In this document: piece after piece, positions 24,782 to 34,192 of the stretch
How the letters are laid out: the number at the start of each line of letters is the position of its first letter
How positions within the stretch are numbered: position 1 is the stretch's first letter
Translations under genes and position numbers: made by a program
Notes under the pieces: generated by a model
Seen by the model: only the letters and a program-made list of their open reading frames with translations
The model's database searches: none
Told to the model about the DNA's origin: nothing
NCBI GenBank assembly: GCA_964544635.1
Contig: CAZJCK010000005.1
Span: forward strand, 1 to 64,000
DNA length: 64,000 nt
Direction: 5' to 3'
From: CAZJCK01 sp964544635
GTDB lineage: Bacteria > Zixibacteria > MSB-5A5 > GN15 > FEB-12

Positions 24782-25762
24782 ATGAGAGTGTTGATGGCCG
24801 CGGTCGCGGCAAGTCTGCTTTTGAACGCGGTTATGGCGGTCTCCGGACCGAACGAGGTGGTGCGCGTGGACCGCGATAACGACGCCCATGCGCTTCTGAA
24901 CCGCGCCGATTCGGCCTTTCAGGGCCGTGATTATGAAGCCGCCCGCGAGCTGTACGTTGGGGCGTACGAACTGGCGGAGAAAGAGTTTAATCCCTCGGTG
25001 CTGGTCGAAGCCTCGGCCCAGGTGGCGCGGATGCACATCCTGCTTGACGACAAGGAGTCCGGACGGCCATGGCTGGCCCTGGCGGCCGAACGGGCAACCA
25101 AAGCTGATCCGCACGGCTGGTCGCGGTACTTGTCAGTCAGGGCCCGCTTCGAGTGGAAAGATGAGGATCTGGCAGCGGCAAAGGCGACACTCATCGATAT
25201 GTATGAATACTGCCGGGCCAACGCCTTATGGGGGCGGGCGGTTGATGCCGCTAATCTCCTGGGCATCATCACTGAAACCGCAGCCGAGCAGAAGGAGTGG
25301 ATCACGCAGGGAATCGCCGCCGCCGAAGCGGCCGACGAGGGACGCTGGCTGGGGCCACTCTGGAACAACCTGGCGAGCATATATTTCGACGAAGCAGAAT
25401 TCGACTCGGCGCTGAACGCCTATCTCAATGCACGCGAGTATCACTGGCGGCATTCCGGCGAAATCGGCAAGCTCTATGCCGACTACCATGTCGGCATGAC
25501 CTATCGTAAACTCGGTGACTTCGACCAGGCCGCCAGCTGGCTGCGGCCGGTGCTGGCGTGGGCCGAACGCCTGGACAACGCCTCGGCGATTGGCCAGGCA
25601 TCGGAGGATCTGGGTGAGGTGATGATCGCACAGGGGGACCACAAGGACGGTCTGGCGCTGCTGGAGCGCGCGCTTGAGATGTACAAGAAAGCCGGGCTTG
25701 ATGAATCCTGGCCCGATGCCTATACCCGGCTTGTTGACCGTGTCGCTGAACTGCAGGGATAG
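24782..25762 (+). CDS. secreted TPR-repeat protein
   Basis: A 326-aa exported protein with signal peptide MRVLMAAVAASLLLNAVMAV and a GGGGAG ribosome binding site. The mature part is a series of TPR-like helix pairs (ALLNRADSAFQGRDYEAARE; ALNAYLNAREYHWRHSGEIG; GDFDQAASWLRPVLAWAERL; DHKDGLALLERALEMYKKAG). No enzymatic motif is visible. It lies 21 bases upstream of a membrane-TPR gene and probably shares its operon and pathway. The function is unknown. Confidence 0.72.
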   Translation: MRVLMAAVAASLLLNAVMAVSGPNEVVRVDRDNDAHALLNRADSAFQGRDYEAARELYVGAYELAEKEFNPSVLVEASAQVARMHILLDDKESGRPWLALAAERATKADPHGWSRYLSVRARFEWKDEDLAAAKATLIDMYEYCRANALWGRAVDAANLLGIITETAAEQKEWITQGIAAAEAADEGRWLGPLWNNLASIYFDEAEFDSALNAYLNAREYHWRHSGEIGKLYADYHVGMTYRKLGDFDQAASWLRPVLAWAERLDNASAIGQASEDLGEVMIAQGDHKDGLALLERALEMYKKAGLDESWPDAYTRLVDRVAELQG

Positions 25763-25783
25763 GTTGCACGCGACGGTACTTCC

Positions 25784-27733
25784 ATGAGCCGGCGGAAGAA
25801 ACCAAGTCCTTCAAACTCCGCATCGGAGCAATCGACGTTACGCCCGGGCAGAGCCGTGCTGGCTGCGTATTACTTCACGTTGCTGATTGGTCTCGCGACC
25901 TCACTGTTTCCGGACAGCCGCACCTGGGGTTTTTCCGTCTGGTCGTACCTGCCAACAGCGGCAGCCATCCTGGTCTTCGCTCTTGCCGCGGTCGCGCCTT
26001 TCCTGATCCCCAGCCTGCTCGACCCGAACGCAGAACGTCGGCTTCGGATCACAGTCGGTTCGTTGGCGGCGGCACTGGCCGTAGGATTCGTCAGCCTGCC
26101 ATCCACGACATTTTTTCTCGGCGACGGTCGCACGTTGCTATCGCAGCTTGCCGACAGCAGCCCGATGTTTTTCAAGAGTCGCTCGGTTGCGGCGGCCTGG
26201 ATCAACAGCGCGGCGTATGATCTGTTGGGTGTGAGCGGTGTTGACGGTGCCCAAGCGGCTTTTCGCCTGACATCGACTCTGCTTGGCTTTTTATACTTGA
26301 TCGTGCTGTGGCTCATCTCCACCCGTCTGTTCGATCGCAGCCGTCAGCGCGCTGTCTTCGTTGCCGCTGTCGCCACCGGCGGCTATATCCTCAACTACTT
26401 CGGTTATGTCGAGTTCTACGGTCTGTTCAACGTGGTGGTGCTTTTGCTGCTGGGCGCCGGCCTGCTGGCCCTGCGCGGCCGGCTGTCACGCTGGTGGCTG
26501 ATACCACTGCTCTTTGTAGCCTTCGGCGGCCATATCTTTGCCATCGCCTTTGTCCCGGCCGTGCTGTTTGCGCTCATCAGGCCGTCAGTACCGGGCAGTC
26601 GCATTGCGTCGCTGCCTCTACAGGTGGTGCTGGCGTTCATGCTGCTGCTGTTTGTTGTGGCCGCGGCAGTGCTGGCGCTCGTGCTGCAAGCCAGCCAGTT
26701 CGTTCAGTTCGCCGTGTTGTATATTCTTCCCAACCGCTTTGCCATCGACGGTTACACGATGTTTTCGGTGGCGCATCTGCTCGACATGCTCAACCTCCTC
26801 GCCCTGCTGGCCCCCGGTCTGCCGGTTCTGCTGGCGGCCGCCTGGTTGACTCGCCATCGTCTCCGACCGCTGCCGGTGGAAATTCAATTTTTGCTGTTGG
26901 CACTGCTTGGTGCGTTACTGACAGTCTTTGTCTTCGATCCCAAGCTCGGAATGCCGCGTGACTGGGATCTGTTTTCGTTTGTCGGCCAGCCGTTGTTGTT
27001 CACCGGCGCCGTCCTGCTCCTGCACGAACGCGTTGTCCGACCCGCGACCATGGCAGCCGTTGTCCTCGCTGCCGTCCTGGGCATCATATGGCTGCTGCCG
27101 CGGGCGGTGGTGCAGCATACCGAGGAAGTGGCGATCAAAAGATTGAACGACTACATTGCACTCGACCAGACCAAGAACCGCGTAGCCATGCATATATTGC
27201 ACGACTACTATATCGAACAGGGACAGCCGAGCCGCGCCCAACTGGTAGCGCAGCGTATTCAGCAGCAATATCCGGAAGAGGAGTTATACCTCGAGGCTGA
27301 GCGGCTGTTGCGTGACGGCCAGCTTTCACAGGCGATGGCGTTGTTTGACCGCGTCATCGAGCTGAATCCACATATAGGTGCTGCCTGGTCGAATAAAGGG
27401 ATGATCCTGCTGCAGTCAGGCCGTATCAACGAGGCCGTTGAGCAGCTCGAAATTGCCTATGGCCTCAATCAGAATAACAGTCAAATCATGCACGCCTTGG
27501 CGCTGGGTTATGTCCAGCGTTTCGAACTTGACAGGGCCGAGCAGATGTGGGAGAGAGCGGTCGACGCCGATCCGTCGTTTGTCCAGCCTTACCTGGCCCT
27601 GACCAACCTGTACATTGGGCGCAATGAGGTCGACAAAGCGGTCTCGCTGCTGAAGGACGGCCGGCAGTATCTGCCGCCGCAGACGATCGACTCGGTTGTG
27701 CGGCAGTACCCGACAGTTCGAGCCCGCTGGTAG
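25784..27733 (+). CDS. polytopic membrane protein with C-terminal TPR domain
   Basis: A 649-aa protein with about eleven hydrophobic helices (residues 25-435) followed by a periplasmic TPR domain (QLSQAMALFDRVIELNPHIG; GRINEAVEQLEIAYGLNQNN; LDRAEQMWERAVDADPSFVQ). The first large loop contains LGDGRTLLSQLADSSPMFFK and the membrane core resembles GT-C or O-antigen-polymerase-type proteins, but I cannot identify a catalytic motif with confidence. The overall plan parallels the GT-C protein at 11510-13654. A role in envelope glycan assembly is inferred. Confidence 0.65.
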   Translation: MSRRKKPSPSNSASEQSTLRPGRAVLAAYYFTLLIGLATSLFPDSRTWGFSVWSYLPTAAAILVFALAAVAPFLIPSLLDPNAERRLRITVGSLAAALAVGFVSLPSTTFFLGDGRTLLSQLADSSPMFFKSRSVAAAWINSAAYDLLGVSGVDGAQAAFRLTSTLLGFLYLIVLWLISTRLFDRSRQRAVFVAAVATGGYILNYFGYVEFYGLFNVVVLLLLGAGLLALRGRLSRWWLIPLLFVAFGGHIFAIAFVPAVLFALIRPSVPGSRIASLPLQVVLAFMLLLFVVAAAVLALVLQASQFVQFAVLYILPNRFAIDGYTMFSVAHLLDMLNLLALLAPGLPVLLAAAWLTRHRLRPLPVEIQFLLLALLGALLTVFVFDPKLGMPRDWDLFSFVGQPLLFTGAVLLLHERVVRPATMAAVVLAAVLGIIWLLPRAVVQHTEEVAIKRLNDYIALDQTKNRVAMHILHDYYIEQGQPSRAQLVAQRIQQQYPEEELYLEAERLLRDGQLSQAMALFDRVIELNPHIGAAWSNKGMILLQSGRINEAVEQLEIAYGLNQNNSQIMHALALGYVQRFELDRAEQMWERAVDADPSFVQPYLALTNLYIGRNEVDKAVSLLKDGRQYLPPQTIDSVVRQYPTVRARW

Positions 27734-27821
27734 TCGCATAGCGAGTGGCCCAGACACCATTTACCGTATTTTGGAACCGGTCGACGGAATTCATGTTGTG
27801 ATTCGTTCGCAACTGACCGAT

Positions 27822-27840
27822 GTTGTAACCGTATTACAAC
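27822..27840. promoter_or_regulatory. inverted repeat GTTGTAA-N5-TTACAAC
   Basis: Perfect 7-bp arms ending four bases before the ATG of the GAF-SpoIIE gene. A repressor bound here would block its start. No ribosome binding site is visible beside it. Confidence 0.35.
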
Positions 27841-27844
27841 TGAT

Positions 27845-29602
27845 ATGACTGAGACTATGGATCGAAAGCAGCACAGCCGGGCCGAGAGGCTTCTTCTGGA
27901 GGCCGCCCGTTCGTTTAATTCAACCCTCGATTACGAGGAGTTGATCGGTATCGTCCTGCGCCTGGTTATCAAGTCGGTCGAGGCCGATGCCGCTCTCATC
28001 TTCCGCATTGATCACCAGCGAACCGACATGCGGGTCAGGCACCTGCGTCGGGGTGATGAGCAGTTCCAGGTCTTCCGCCGTGAACTGGGCGAGGGCGTGG
28101 TTGACTGGGTGGCGCAGTACCGTGAGCCGGCCATTGTCAATGCGTCTGAAACCGACGATCGGATCGACCATGAGATTGAGCAGCATATCGGGGTGCAGAT
28201 AAACTCGCTGATTTCAGTGCCGCTGATTGGCCGCGGGCAGATGATCGGCGTGATTGAAGCCTTCAATGCCAAAAACGGTGGCTTTGACAAGGAAGACCTT
28301 GACCTGCTGCTCGGACTGTCGAACCAGATTGCGGTGGCGATCGACAATGCCAACCTCTACCGTACGATGAAGCGCGAGGCCCTCGAAAAGCAGACCCTGT
28401 ACGAAATCGGTATTAAGCTGTCGGGGAAGCTGGTGTTGAAGGAGTTGACCGCCGAAATCATGGATTCGCTGAAGAAAGTAGTCGCCTACGACGCCGGCGG
28501 CTTGTTCCTGGTCGATCCCGACGACCTGTCAATCGGGCCGGAATACATTGTTGGTTACGACGGTGTTTCGGCGCCGGACCTGCATCTCAAAATCGGCCAG
28601 GGGCTGATCGGCTATGTCGCCAAGACCGGGGAGCCGGTCATTGTGCCGGACGTGAGAAAAGATGAGCGGTATATCAACGCCCGCGAGGAATCACAATCCG
28701 AGATCGCCCTGCCGATAAAGATTCAGGATCGGCTGGTGGGCGTGTTTGCCCTCGAGTCAGACCATTTAAATGCCTATGGTGAGGCTGATCTGCGGTTGAT
28801 GACGGCGTTTGCGGCCCAGGCGGCCATTTCGATCGAACGTGCCCGGTTATACGAAGGCACCTTGCGGGGTCAGAAACTGCAGGAGCAGGTCAATGTGGCC
28901 CGCGAAATCCAGCGCAGCTTTCTGCCCCCCGCCAATCCTAACATCGAGAACTATGATATCGCCGGCCGCAACATCTCGTCGGGCGAAGTGGGCGGCGATT
29001 ACTATGATTTCATCCGCATTGTCGACAGTCAGAACGGTATCGCGCTGGCCGACTGTTCCGGTAAGGGGGTGCCGGCAGCGCTCCTGATGGCGTCATTTCG
29101 TGCCTCGCTGATCGCCGAGATCCGCAATAACTATTCGATCCGGACGATTCTGCATAAAGTCAACAACCTGATGTGCGAATCGATCAAGCCAGGCAACTTT
29201 GTCACCGCCGTCTATGGCGTGCTCGACACCCGCAACCATACTTTTACCTATGCCAACGCCGGTCACCTCAAGCCGATTCTGATCCGTGCGAACGGCTCTA
29301 TCGAGTATCTCGGGGCGGGCGGGCAGATTATGGGCGTGACCGCCAACACCAACTACGACGAGCAGCCGATCTTTCTGTCGCCGGGCGACCTGATCTTCTT
29401 TTACACCGATGGCGTCACCGAGGTTTTTGACCGCAACGGGGAACAGTTTGATGAGGAGGGGCTGGAGCGGGTGCTGCGGAAATGTCATGCTGAATCAGCT
29501 GCGCGGATCGAAGATATGGTCTATTCCGAGTTGAAGAAATTCGCTGCGAGAGATCATGTGTTTGACGACCTGACCATGATCGTGGTGAAACGCTCGAATT
29601 AG
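27845..29602 (+). CDS. GAF-GAF-SpoIIE serine phosphatase (RsbU-like)
   Basis: A 585-aa cytoplasmic PP2C-type phosphatase that probably dephosphorylates an anti-sigma-factor antagonist in a partner-switching pathway. Two GAF sensor domains (about residues 20-165 and 185-340) are followed by a linker helix (VNVAREIQRSFLPP) and the SpoIIE domain with conserved acidic motifs GEVGGDYYDF, LADCSGKGVPAALLM, GAGGQIMGV and GDLIFFYTDGVTEVFD. The metal-binding aspartates are intact. No anti-sigma or STAS gene lies next to it. An inverted repeat sits at the start. Confidence 0.87.
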   Translation: MTETMDRKQHSRAERLLLEAARSFNSTLDYEELIGIVLRLVIKSVEADAALIFRIDHQRTDMRVRHLRRGDEQFQVFRRELGEGVVDWVAQYREPAIVNASETDDRIDHEIEQHIGVQINSLISVPLIGRGQMIGVIEAFNAKNGGFDKEDLDLLLGLSNQIAVAIDNANLYRTMKREALEKQTLYEIGIKLSGKLVLKELTAEIMDSLKKVVAYDAGGLFLVDPDDLSIGPEYIVGYDGVSAPDLHLKIGQGLIGYVAKTGEPVIVPDVRKDERYINAREESQSEIALPIKIQDRLVGVFALESDHLNAYGEADLRLMTAFAAQAAISIERARLYEGTLRGQKLQEQVNVAREIQRSFLPPANPNIENYDIAGRNISSGEVGGDYYDFIRIVDSQNGIALADCSGKGVPAALLMASFRASLIAEIRNNYSIRTILHKVNNLMCESIKPGNFVTAVYGVLDTRNHTFTYANAGHLKPILIRANGSIEYLGAGGQIMGVTANTNYDEQPIFLSPGDLIFFYTDGVTEVFDRNGEQFDEEGLERVLRKCHAESAARIEDMVYSELKKFAARDHVFDDLTMIVVKRSN

Positions 29603-29693
29603 AAAGCCGTTGCCTGAGCCCGGCAAGGCCATTATCTTACCGTAAGTTACGCCCGTTAACGCTCCATTGGGGTTCAAGAGGAGAACGAAATTC

Positions 29694-30725
29694 ATGAAAA
29701 AAATCTTGCCTGCCCTGGCACTTTTTGTGTCTGTCGGCCTGTTCGTTGGCTGTGGTGATGATGATGACAATGGCACCGGTCCCGGCACCGGGACCGTGCG
29801 TCTGCAGGCGGTGACATCCGCAACGGCGCCAAGTGACGATCCGAGCGATACCGTTTGGAATGCCGCTACCGCAGCCGATTTGGGTATTTCCGCTACCACA
29901 CCGATCGGCGGTGCCATAGCCAGTCTCGCCAGCACGATTGAAACCAAGGCGATCGTGAGCAACAACCGTCTCTACCTGCGCCTTGAGTGGGCAGATGCCA
30001 GTCACAATGTCTGGCGCGGTTCTTACCTGATCGAGAGCATAAACCAGTCGCCACCCTTCATGACCTTCACCAGTCCCGGCAACCAGATACCGGTGCCTGA
30101 GGAGGATCAGGTGCTGGTGATGTTCAGCGATCCGTCGGGGACACTCAATCCCGATGTCTGGAACTGGCGCGCCCTGACCACCGATGCCGGGGGTGTCGCT
30201 GAGGGGATGACGTTGAACGATGACGGTGACTCATTGATTTCCGATAGCCAGCCCAACGCTCTTGTTGTGGCCCTTGCCAATAATCAGGCCGGCTTCGCCT
30301 TCGAACCGTTCTGTGTGCATCCCGACCTCTTTGACTACGATGGTTATATCGTTTACATCAACGACCGGGTGTGTAAGAACGACACTATCGTCGTGGGTAC
30401 GGATACGACCACCTGGACGCGCGCGAACGGCTGGCAGATTGACGACCGTATCCCGGGATTCATCATCGACAGCCTGGTCAATCAGCCTGACAACATTCGG
30501 GGCAGCCGTTGGGATATCGACGCCAGCCACTCTTATTCCGGCGGTATTTATGCGGTAGTCATGTCCCGTGAACTGAATACGGGCAGCGCCGACGATCTCA
30601 ATCTGAGCAGCTTGCCGGGAGATTCCGTGCAGGTGCAGCTTGGACTGCTCGACAATCAAAACGACCCGTTCGAGGGTACCTCCACCCGCGGCTTCAGCCC
30701 TAATTTCTGGCTGATTCTACCGTAA
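29694..30725 (+). CDS. lipoprotein with ethylbenzene-dehydrogenase-like haem-binding domain
   Basis: From ATG 29694 (AAGAGGAG upstream) the protein starts with a signal peptide and lipobox (LFVGCGDDDD), so it is a lipoprotein of 343 aa with an acidic linker. The body (DTVWNAATAADLG, NRLYLRLEWADASHNVWRGS, DQVLVMFSDPSG, SHSYSGGIYAVVMSRELNTG) matches the EB_dh/DOMON-like domain found in gamma subunits of ethylbenzene dehydrogenase and in haem c/b carriers. It may bind haem or take part in electron transfer outside the inner membrane. No partner oxidoreductase lies nearby. Confidence 0.75.
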   Translation: MKKILPALALFVSVGLFVGCGDDDDNGTGPGTGTVRLQAVTSATAPSDDPSDTVWNAATAADLGISATTPIGGAIASLASTIETKAIVSNNRLYLRLEWADASHNVWRGSYLIESINQSPPFMTFTSPGNQIPVPEEDQVLVMFSDPSGTLNPDVWNWRALTTDAGGVAEGMTLNDDGDSLISDSQPNALVVALANNQAGFAFEPFCVHPDLFDYDGYIVYINDRVCKNDTIVVGTDTTTWTRANGWQIDDRIPGFIIDSLVNQPDNIRGSRWDIDASHSYSGGIYAVVMSRELNTGSADDLNLSSLPGDSVQVQLGLLDNQNDPFEGTSTRGFSPNFWLILP

Positions 30726-30753
30726 GAATTCCAGAATCCGTACAGATTTTTGC

Positions 30754-30782
30754 AAAGCCGGCCGAAAGGCCGGCTTTTTTTG
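30754..30782 (+). terminator. intrinsic terminator with GAAA tetraloop
   Basis: Stem AAGCCGGCC/GGCCGGCTT around GAAA, followed by a run of T. Confidence 0.88.
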
Positions 30783-30882
30783 TCCGATATCTCCAACGAG
30801 GACAGTTTTGTCTTGTTACGATCGTCACAAGCCATATATTGGAATTACAGATCAATTACTCATCTTTGGCGGGGTATGTGAC

Positions 30883-32340
30883 ATGGCGCTGAAAACGTAT
30901 GATGAATATCTCCAATCGCTCAAGGCCATGCGGCCTAATATCTACAAATACGATCAACCGATCGAGGATGTTACGACACACCCGGCGACCAAACGAACGG
31001 TGGCCGGCCACGCCTGGACCTTCAAGGCGGCCCACGATGAAAAGCTGAAAGACAAAGTCACCACCACTTCTCATCTGACCGGTGAGACGGTCAGCCGGTA
31101 CCTGTCGATCATCCAGTCGGCCGAGGATATGTACGCCAACTCCGACATGAAGCGGCTGATGTTCCACCTGACCGGTACCTGTACCGGTGGCCGCTGCGCC
31201 GGCTGGTGCGCGCTGAATGCCATGTTCGTTACGACCTGGGAGATGGACCAGGACCTGGGGACCGACTATCACCAGCGATTCTTGAACTGGCTGCAGGATG
31301 CCCAGAGCCGCGATATTACCATCGCCGGGGCGCTGACCGACGCCAAGGGGGACCGGACCAAAAAACCACACCAGCAGGAGGACAAAGATGTTTTCCTGCA
31401 TATCACCGACGTTCGTGAGGACGGTATCGTGGTGCGCGGCGCCAAGCTGATGATCTGTGGCGTGGCGGCGGCCAATGAAATTTTCGTTATTCCGGGCAGC
31501 GGCTACAAGGAAGAGGATGCCGACTGCGCCATCTCGTTCGTGGTACCGCGTGACGTCGACGGTTTGACGATTGTCGAAACGCGTCATCCGAATGACGATC
31601 GCGACGAAGAAGAGGGATTCGACAATCCGGTGACCGAGGGAGGCATCACCCAGGCGTTCCTGTTGTTCGAGGATGTCTTCGTGCCGAACGAGCGTGTCTT
31701 CATGTGTCGCGAATTCAAGTACACCATGCGGACTGTCGGCTATTTCATCATGCCGTACCGTGCCGCCATCGGCGGCTGCGTGGCCGGGCAGGGGGATATC
31801 AAGATCGGTTCGGCGATTCTCACCGCCCGCACCAATGGCCTGAACTCGAAAGTATTCAACGACAAGATTACCCAGATGCATATCAACAACGAGACCACCT
31901 TTGGTCTCGGTATTGCGGCGGCGGCGCGGGGCAAGAAGCACCCGTCCGGGGCCTGGCTGTGTGATCCCCTCTTGTCAAACGTAAACAAAGTTCATGTTGC
32001 CACCCTGCCGTACGAAACGACCGTGCTGGCACAGGATATAGCCGGCGGCATCGCCGAAACCGGTTGCATGCCGTCGTCGAAAGATTTCGACTCCACGAAA
32101 TATGGACACCTCATCCGAAAGTACATGAAAGCACGCCATTCGGCCGAGGCGCGTGCCCGGGCGGCGCGCCTCGTCGAATGGTGTACTATTGGTTCCGGGG
32201 TGCCCGGCTGCATGCACGGGGGCGGTTCGCCCGACGGCGCCAAGATGGTCATTCGAGCCACGGCCGACCTTGATGCCAAGGTCGAGATCGCGCGGCGCCT
32301 GGCCGGTATTGACGAGGAGATCCCGGAACCGCAGAAGTAG
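30883..32340 (+). CDS. 4-hydroxybutyryl-CoA dehydratase-family flavoprotein, altered active site
   Basis: Member of the 4-hydroxybutyryl-CoA dehydratase / 4-hydroxyphenylacetate 3-hydroxylase family (FAD acyl-CoA-dehydrogenase fold). The body is diagnostic: GALTDAKGDRTKKPHQQED, DGIVVRGAKLMICGVAAANE, QAFLLFEDVFVPNERVFM. Start ATG 30883 (GGGG upstream) gives 485 aa. In the clostridial enzyme the [4Fe-4S] ligands are Cys99, Cys103, His292 and Cys299. Here Cys105/Cys109 and Cys299 are present, but the His position reads Tyr292 (MPYRAAIGGC) and Tyr296 reads Ile. A glutamate near the MHG motif also appears lost (PGCMHGGG). The reaction may therefore differ. The alignment is from memory. Confidence 0.78.
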   Translation: MALKTYDEYLQSLKAMRPNIYKYDQPIEDVTTHPATKRTVAGHAWTFKAAHDEKLKDKVTTTSHLTGETVSRYLSIIQSAEDMYANSDMKRLMFHLTGTCTGGRCAGWCALNAMFVTTWEMDQDLGTDYHQRFLNWLQDAQSRDITIAGALTDAKGDRTKKPHQQEDKDVFLHITDVREDGIVVRGAKLMICGVAAANEIFVIPGSGYKEEDADCAISFVVPRDVDGLTIVETRHPNDDRDEEEGFDNPVTEGGITQAFLLFEDVFVPNERVFMCREFKYTMRTVGYFIMPYRAAIGGCVAGQGDIKIGSAILTARTNGLNSKVFNDKITQMHINNETTFGLGIAAAARGKKHPSGAWLCDPLLSNVNKVHVATLPYETTVLAQDIAGGIAETGCMPSSKDFDSTKYGHLIRKYMKARHSAEARARAARLVEWCTIGSGVPGCMHGGGSPDGAKMVIRATADLDAKVEIARRLAGIDEEIPEPQK

Positions 32341-32492
32341 CATCAAGACTACAATTGTTGGGTTTTAGGCGGCGGTGTTCCACGGAGCATCGCCGTTTGA
32401 CATTTAGTGTCGTGAGTCGGTAAAGGAGACAATCTGATCGGTCGATATGATTCAATGGGATGGCACCGTAACAAAAATGATGGGGAACACCC

Positions 32493-33698
32493 GTGGATCG
32501 TATCAGTCTTCTACTCTTGCTTGTCACGGCATCGGTGGCGCTCGGCTACCTGTTGCACAGCCGCTGGCTTCTGATCGGGCGTGGTTTATTGCGGCGCAGC
32601 AGCCGGGATGTCCGGCTCGATCTCTACTTTCACAAAGATTTCGAAACCGGCCTGCCGGAAGTAATGGTTGCGGCCCCGTTCATCGATGAAAAGTCGGGCT
32701 GGTCGATCGGTGTCCGGCGACGGGGGATCCAGATAGGCTATACGGCAACCGCCACCATGCACCAGATTATTACCGGGCTGCTTCACGACCACTGTCTGCT
32801 CCAGGTAATGCTCGACGATGCGACGCTGCCGTCGCGAACCGCCATTCACGAACGCGGCCTGCGGCCGTTCGAGCATGGTATTGTCGAGCATGACGGTATC
32901 CTCGTCCACACTCCCGACAGCATGGCCAACGGTTCGCTTGAGAAGTTCTTTTCGGGCGGCACCGATATCTTCATTCTCTATCCCCAGGTAACGCCCCCCT
33001 CGATCACAAAACTGACCCAACTGGCGGCGGAAATCCGGGAAGGTTCGATCAAGTCGGCAATCAGGGCGATCGGCGCCAGGGGAGCGCTGTTGAATCTCTA
33101 CGAAGTGTGGCGTCTCAGCTACGCCGACACGAATATGCTGCGCGACTTTGCCTCCCGCCTGGCTGATGCGGCTGCGGCAAAGCTGTTCCGTATAAACGGC
33201 CTGAGTGCATCGGGAGTCGATCGAACGGAGTTGCGCCTGCCGATCATGGGTGAACTGTTTGTCGAGTACGATACCGGGTTGGCGTGCAGCTGGTATCTTG
33301 AAGAAGACCTGGCGGTTTTGCACTGGCGCCGCGGCGGACGGTATGACAGTGTTGCCGTCAACGTGCCGGCGCTGGTCGACCAGAACGAAGGTCTTGCGGT
33401 GGTGGTGTCGTTACGACGCTGGCTGGTGCCGCAGTTGGTCTCGGATCGAGTGTACACGCGTCAAACCCTGCTGCGCTTCTTCGTCCAGTATCTCTTCACC
33501 GCAATGTACATGACCCTGCTGGCGATGGGGGCGGCCCGGATCGGGGAGTGGTTGTTTGGCAACCTGTCGATGCCGGTCCAACTGACCCTGACATTCTGTG
33601 GCGCGCTGTTGGCGGTGCTCTGCCTGGCGCTGTCGATCAACTACCTGGCGCGGGCCATCTTCGGCGGCAAACACCTGCTGCACCGTGCCGGCCTGTAA
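32493..33698 (+). CDS. membrane protein of unknown function
   Basis: A 401-aa protein that I do not recognise. It has one N-terminal helix (ISLLLLLVTASVALGYLL), a soluble domain of about 300 residues, and two or three C-terminal helices (FFVQYLFTAMYMTLLAMGAA; VQLTLTFCGALLAVLCLALS). The soluble part has alternating beta-like segments and a basic stretch (SRDVRLDLYFHKDF), with no catalytic signature. GTG 32493 follows GGGG by five bases. It lies between the dehydratase-like gene and the ars operon, with no clear operon partner. Confidence 0.72.
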   Translation: MDRISLLLLLVTASVALGYLLHSRWLLIGRGLLRRSSRDVRLDLYFHKDFETGLPEVMVAAPFIDEKSGWSIGVRRRGIQIGYTATATMHQIITGLLHDHCLLQVMLDDATLPSRTAIHERGLRPFEHGIVEHDGILVHTPDSMANGSLEKFFSGGTDIFILYPQVTPPSITKLTQLAAEIREGSIKSAIRAIGARGALLNLYEVWRLSYADTNMLRDFASRLADAAAAKLFRINGLSASGVDRTELRLPIMGELFVEYDTGLACSWYLEEDLAVLHWRRGGRYDSVAVNVPALVDQNEGLAVVVSLRRWLVPQLVSDRVYTRQTLLRFFVQYLFTAMYMTLLAMGAARIGEWLFGNLSMPVQLTLTFCGALLAVLCLALSINYLARAIFGGKHLLHRAGL

Positions 33699-33760
33699 CT
33701 AAAACGACGGTCCGTTCCCAACCATCTAACGGCCGACCTTGCCATTGGCCAAAAGAGAGG

Positions 33761-34192
33761 TTATCGGGTTGGTGGCTTCTTTTCATCCGGCAGAGACGCA
33801 ATCCAGGCTTTGATCCTGTCATCAATTTCATCGCGGACACGGCGGAATACCGCCATCACTTCCGCATCGCTGCCGGTTGCGCCGGCCGGATCCTCGAACG
33901 GCCAGTGCAGACGCTCAGCATTGCCGGGAAAAATCGGGCAATGCTCCGCAGCGTTGTCACATACCGTGATGACATAGTCAAACGGTTCCGACTGGTAGTG
34001 GCTGACGTGCTCGGCGGCATGGTCAGAGATGTCGATACTCTTTTCGGCCATGGCCCGGATGGCGTTCTTGTTGATGTCGTGCGGGTCGGTACCGGCCGAA
34101 CGGATACTAGCGTCAGGCATGTAAGTCTTTAAGAATCCATGCGCCATCTGAGAGCGGCAGGAATTGCCGGTACAAAGGACAAGCAGGTTCAT
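33761..34192 (-). CDS. arsC: arsenate reductase, low-molecular-weight phosphatase type
   Basis: Reduces arsenate to arsenite for export by the neighbouring Acr3 pump. The active-site loop is LCTGNSCRSQMAHG (residues 6-19), with Cys7 of the CxGNxCRS P-loop and Cys12. A further cysteine pair lies in the VCDNAAEHCP segment (about residues 77-86), near the usual position of the disulphide relay cysteines of thioredoxin-coupled enzymes. The length of 143 aa is normal. The start codon overlaps the acr3 stop by one base. It is last in the arsR-acr3-arsC operon. Confidence 0.92.
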   Translation of the reverse strand: MNLLVLCTGNSCRSQMAHGFLKTYMPDASIRSAGTDPHDINKNAIRAMAEKSIDISDHAAEHVSHYQSEPFDYVITVCDNAAEHCPIFPGNAERLHWPFEDPAGATGSDAEVMAVFRRVRDEIDDRIKAWIASLPDEKKPPTR

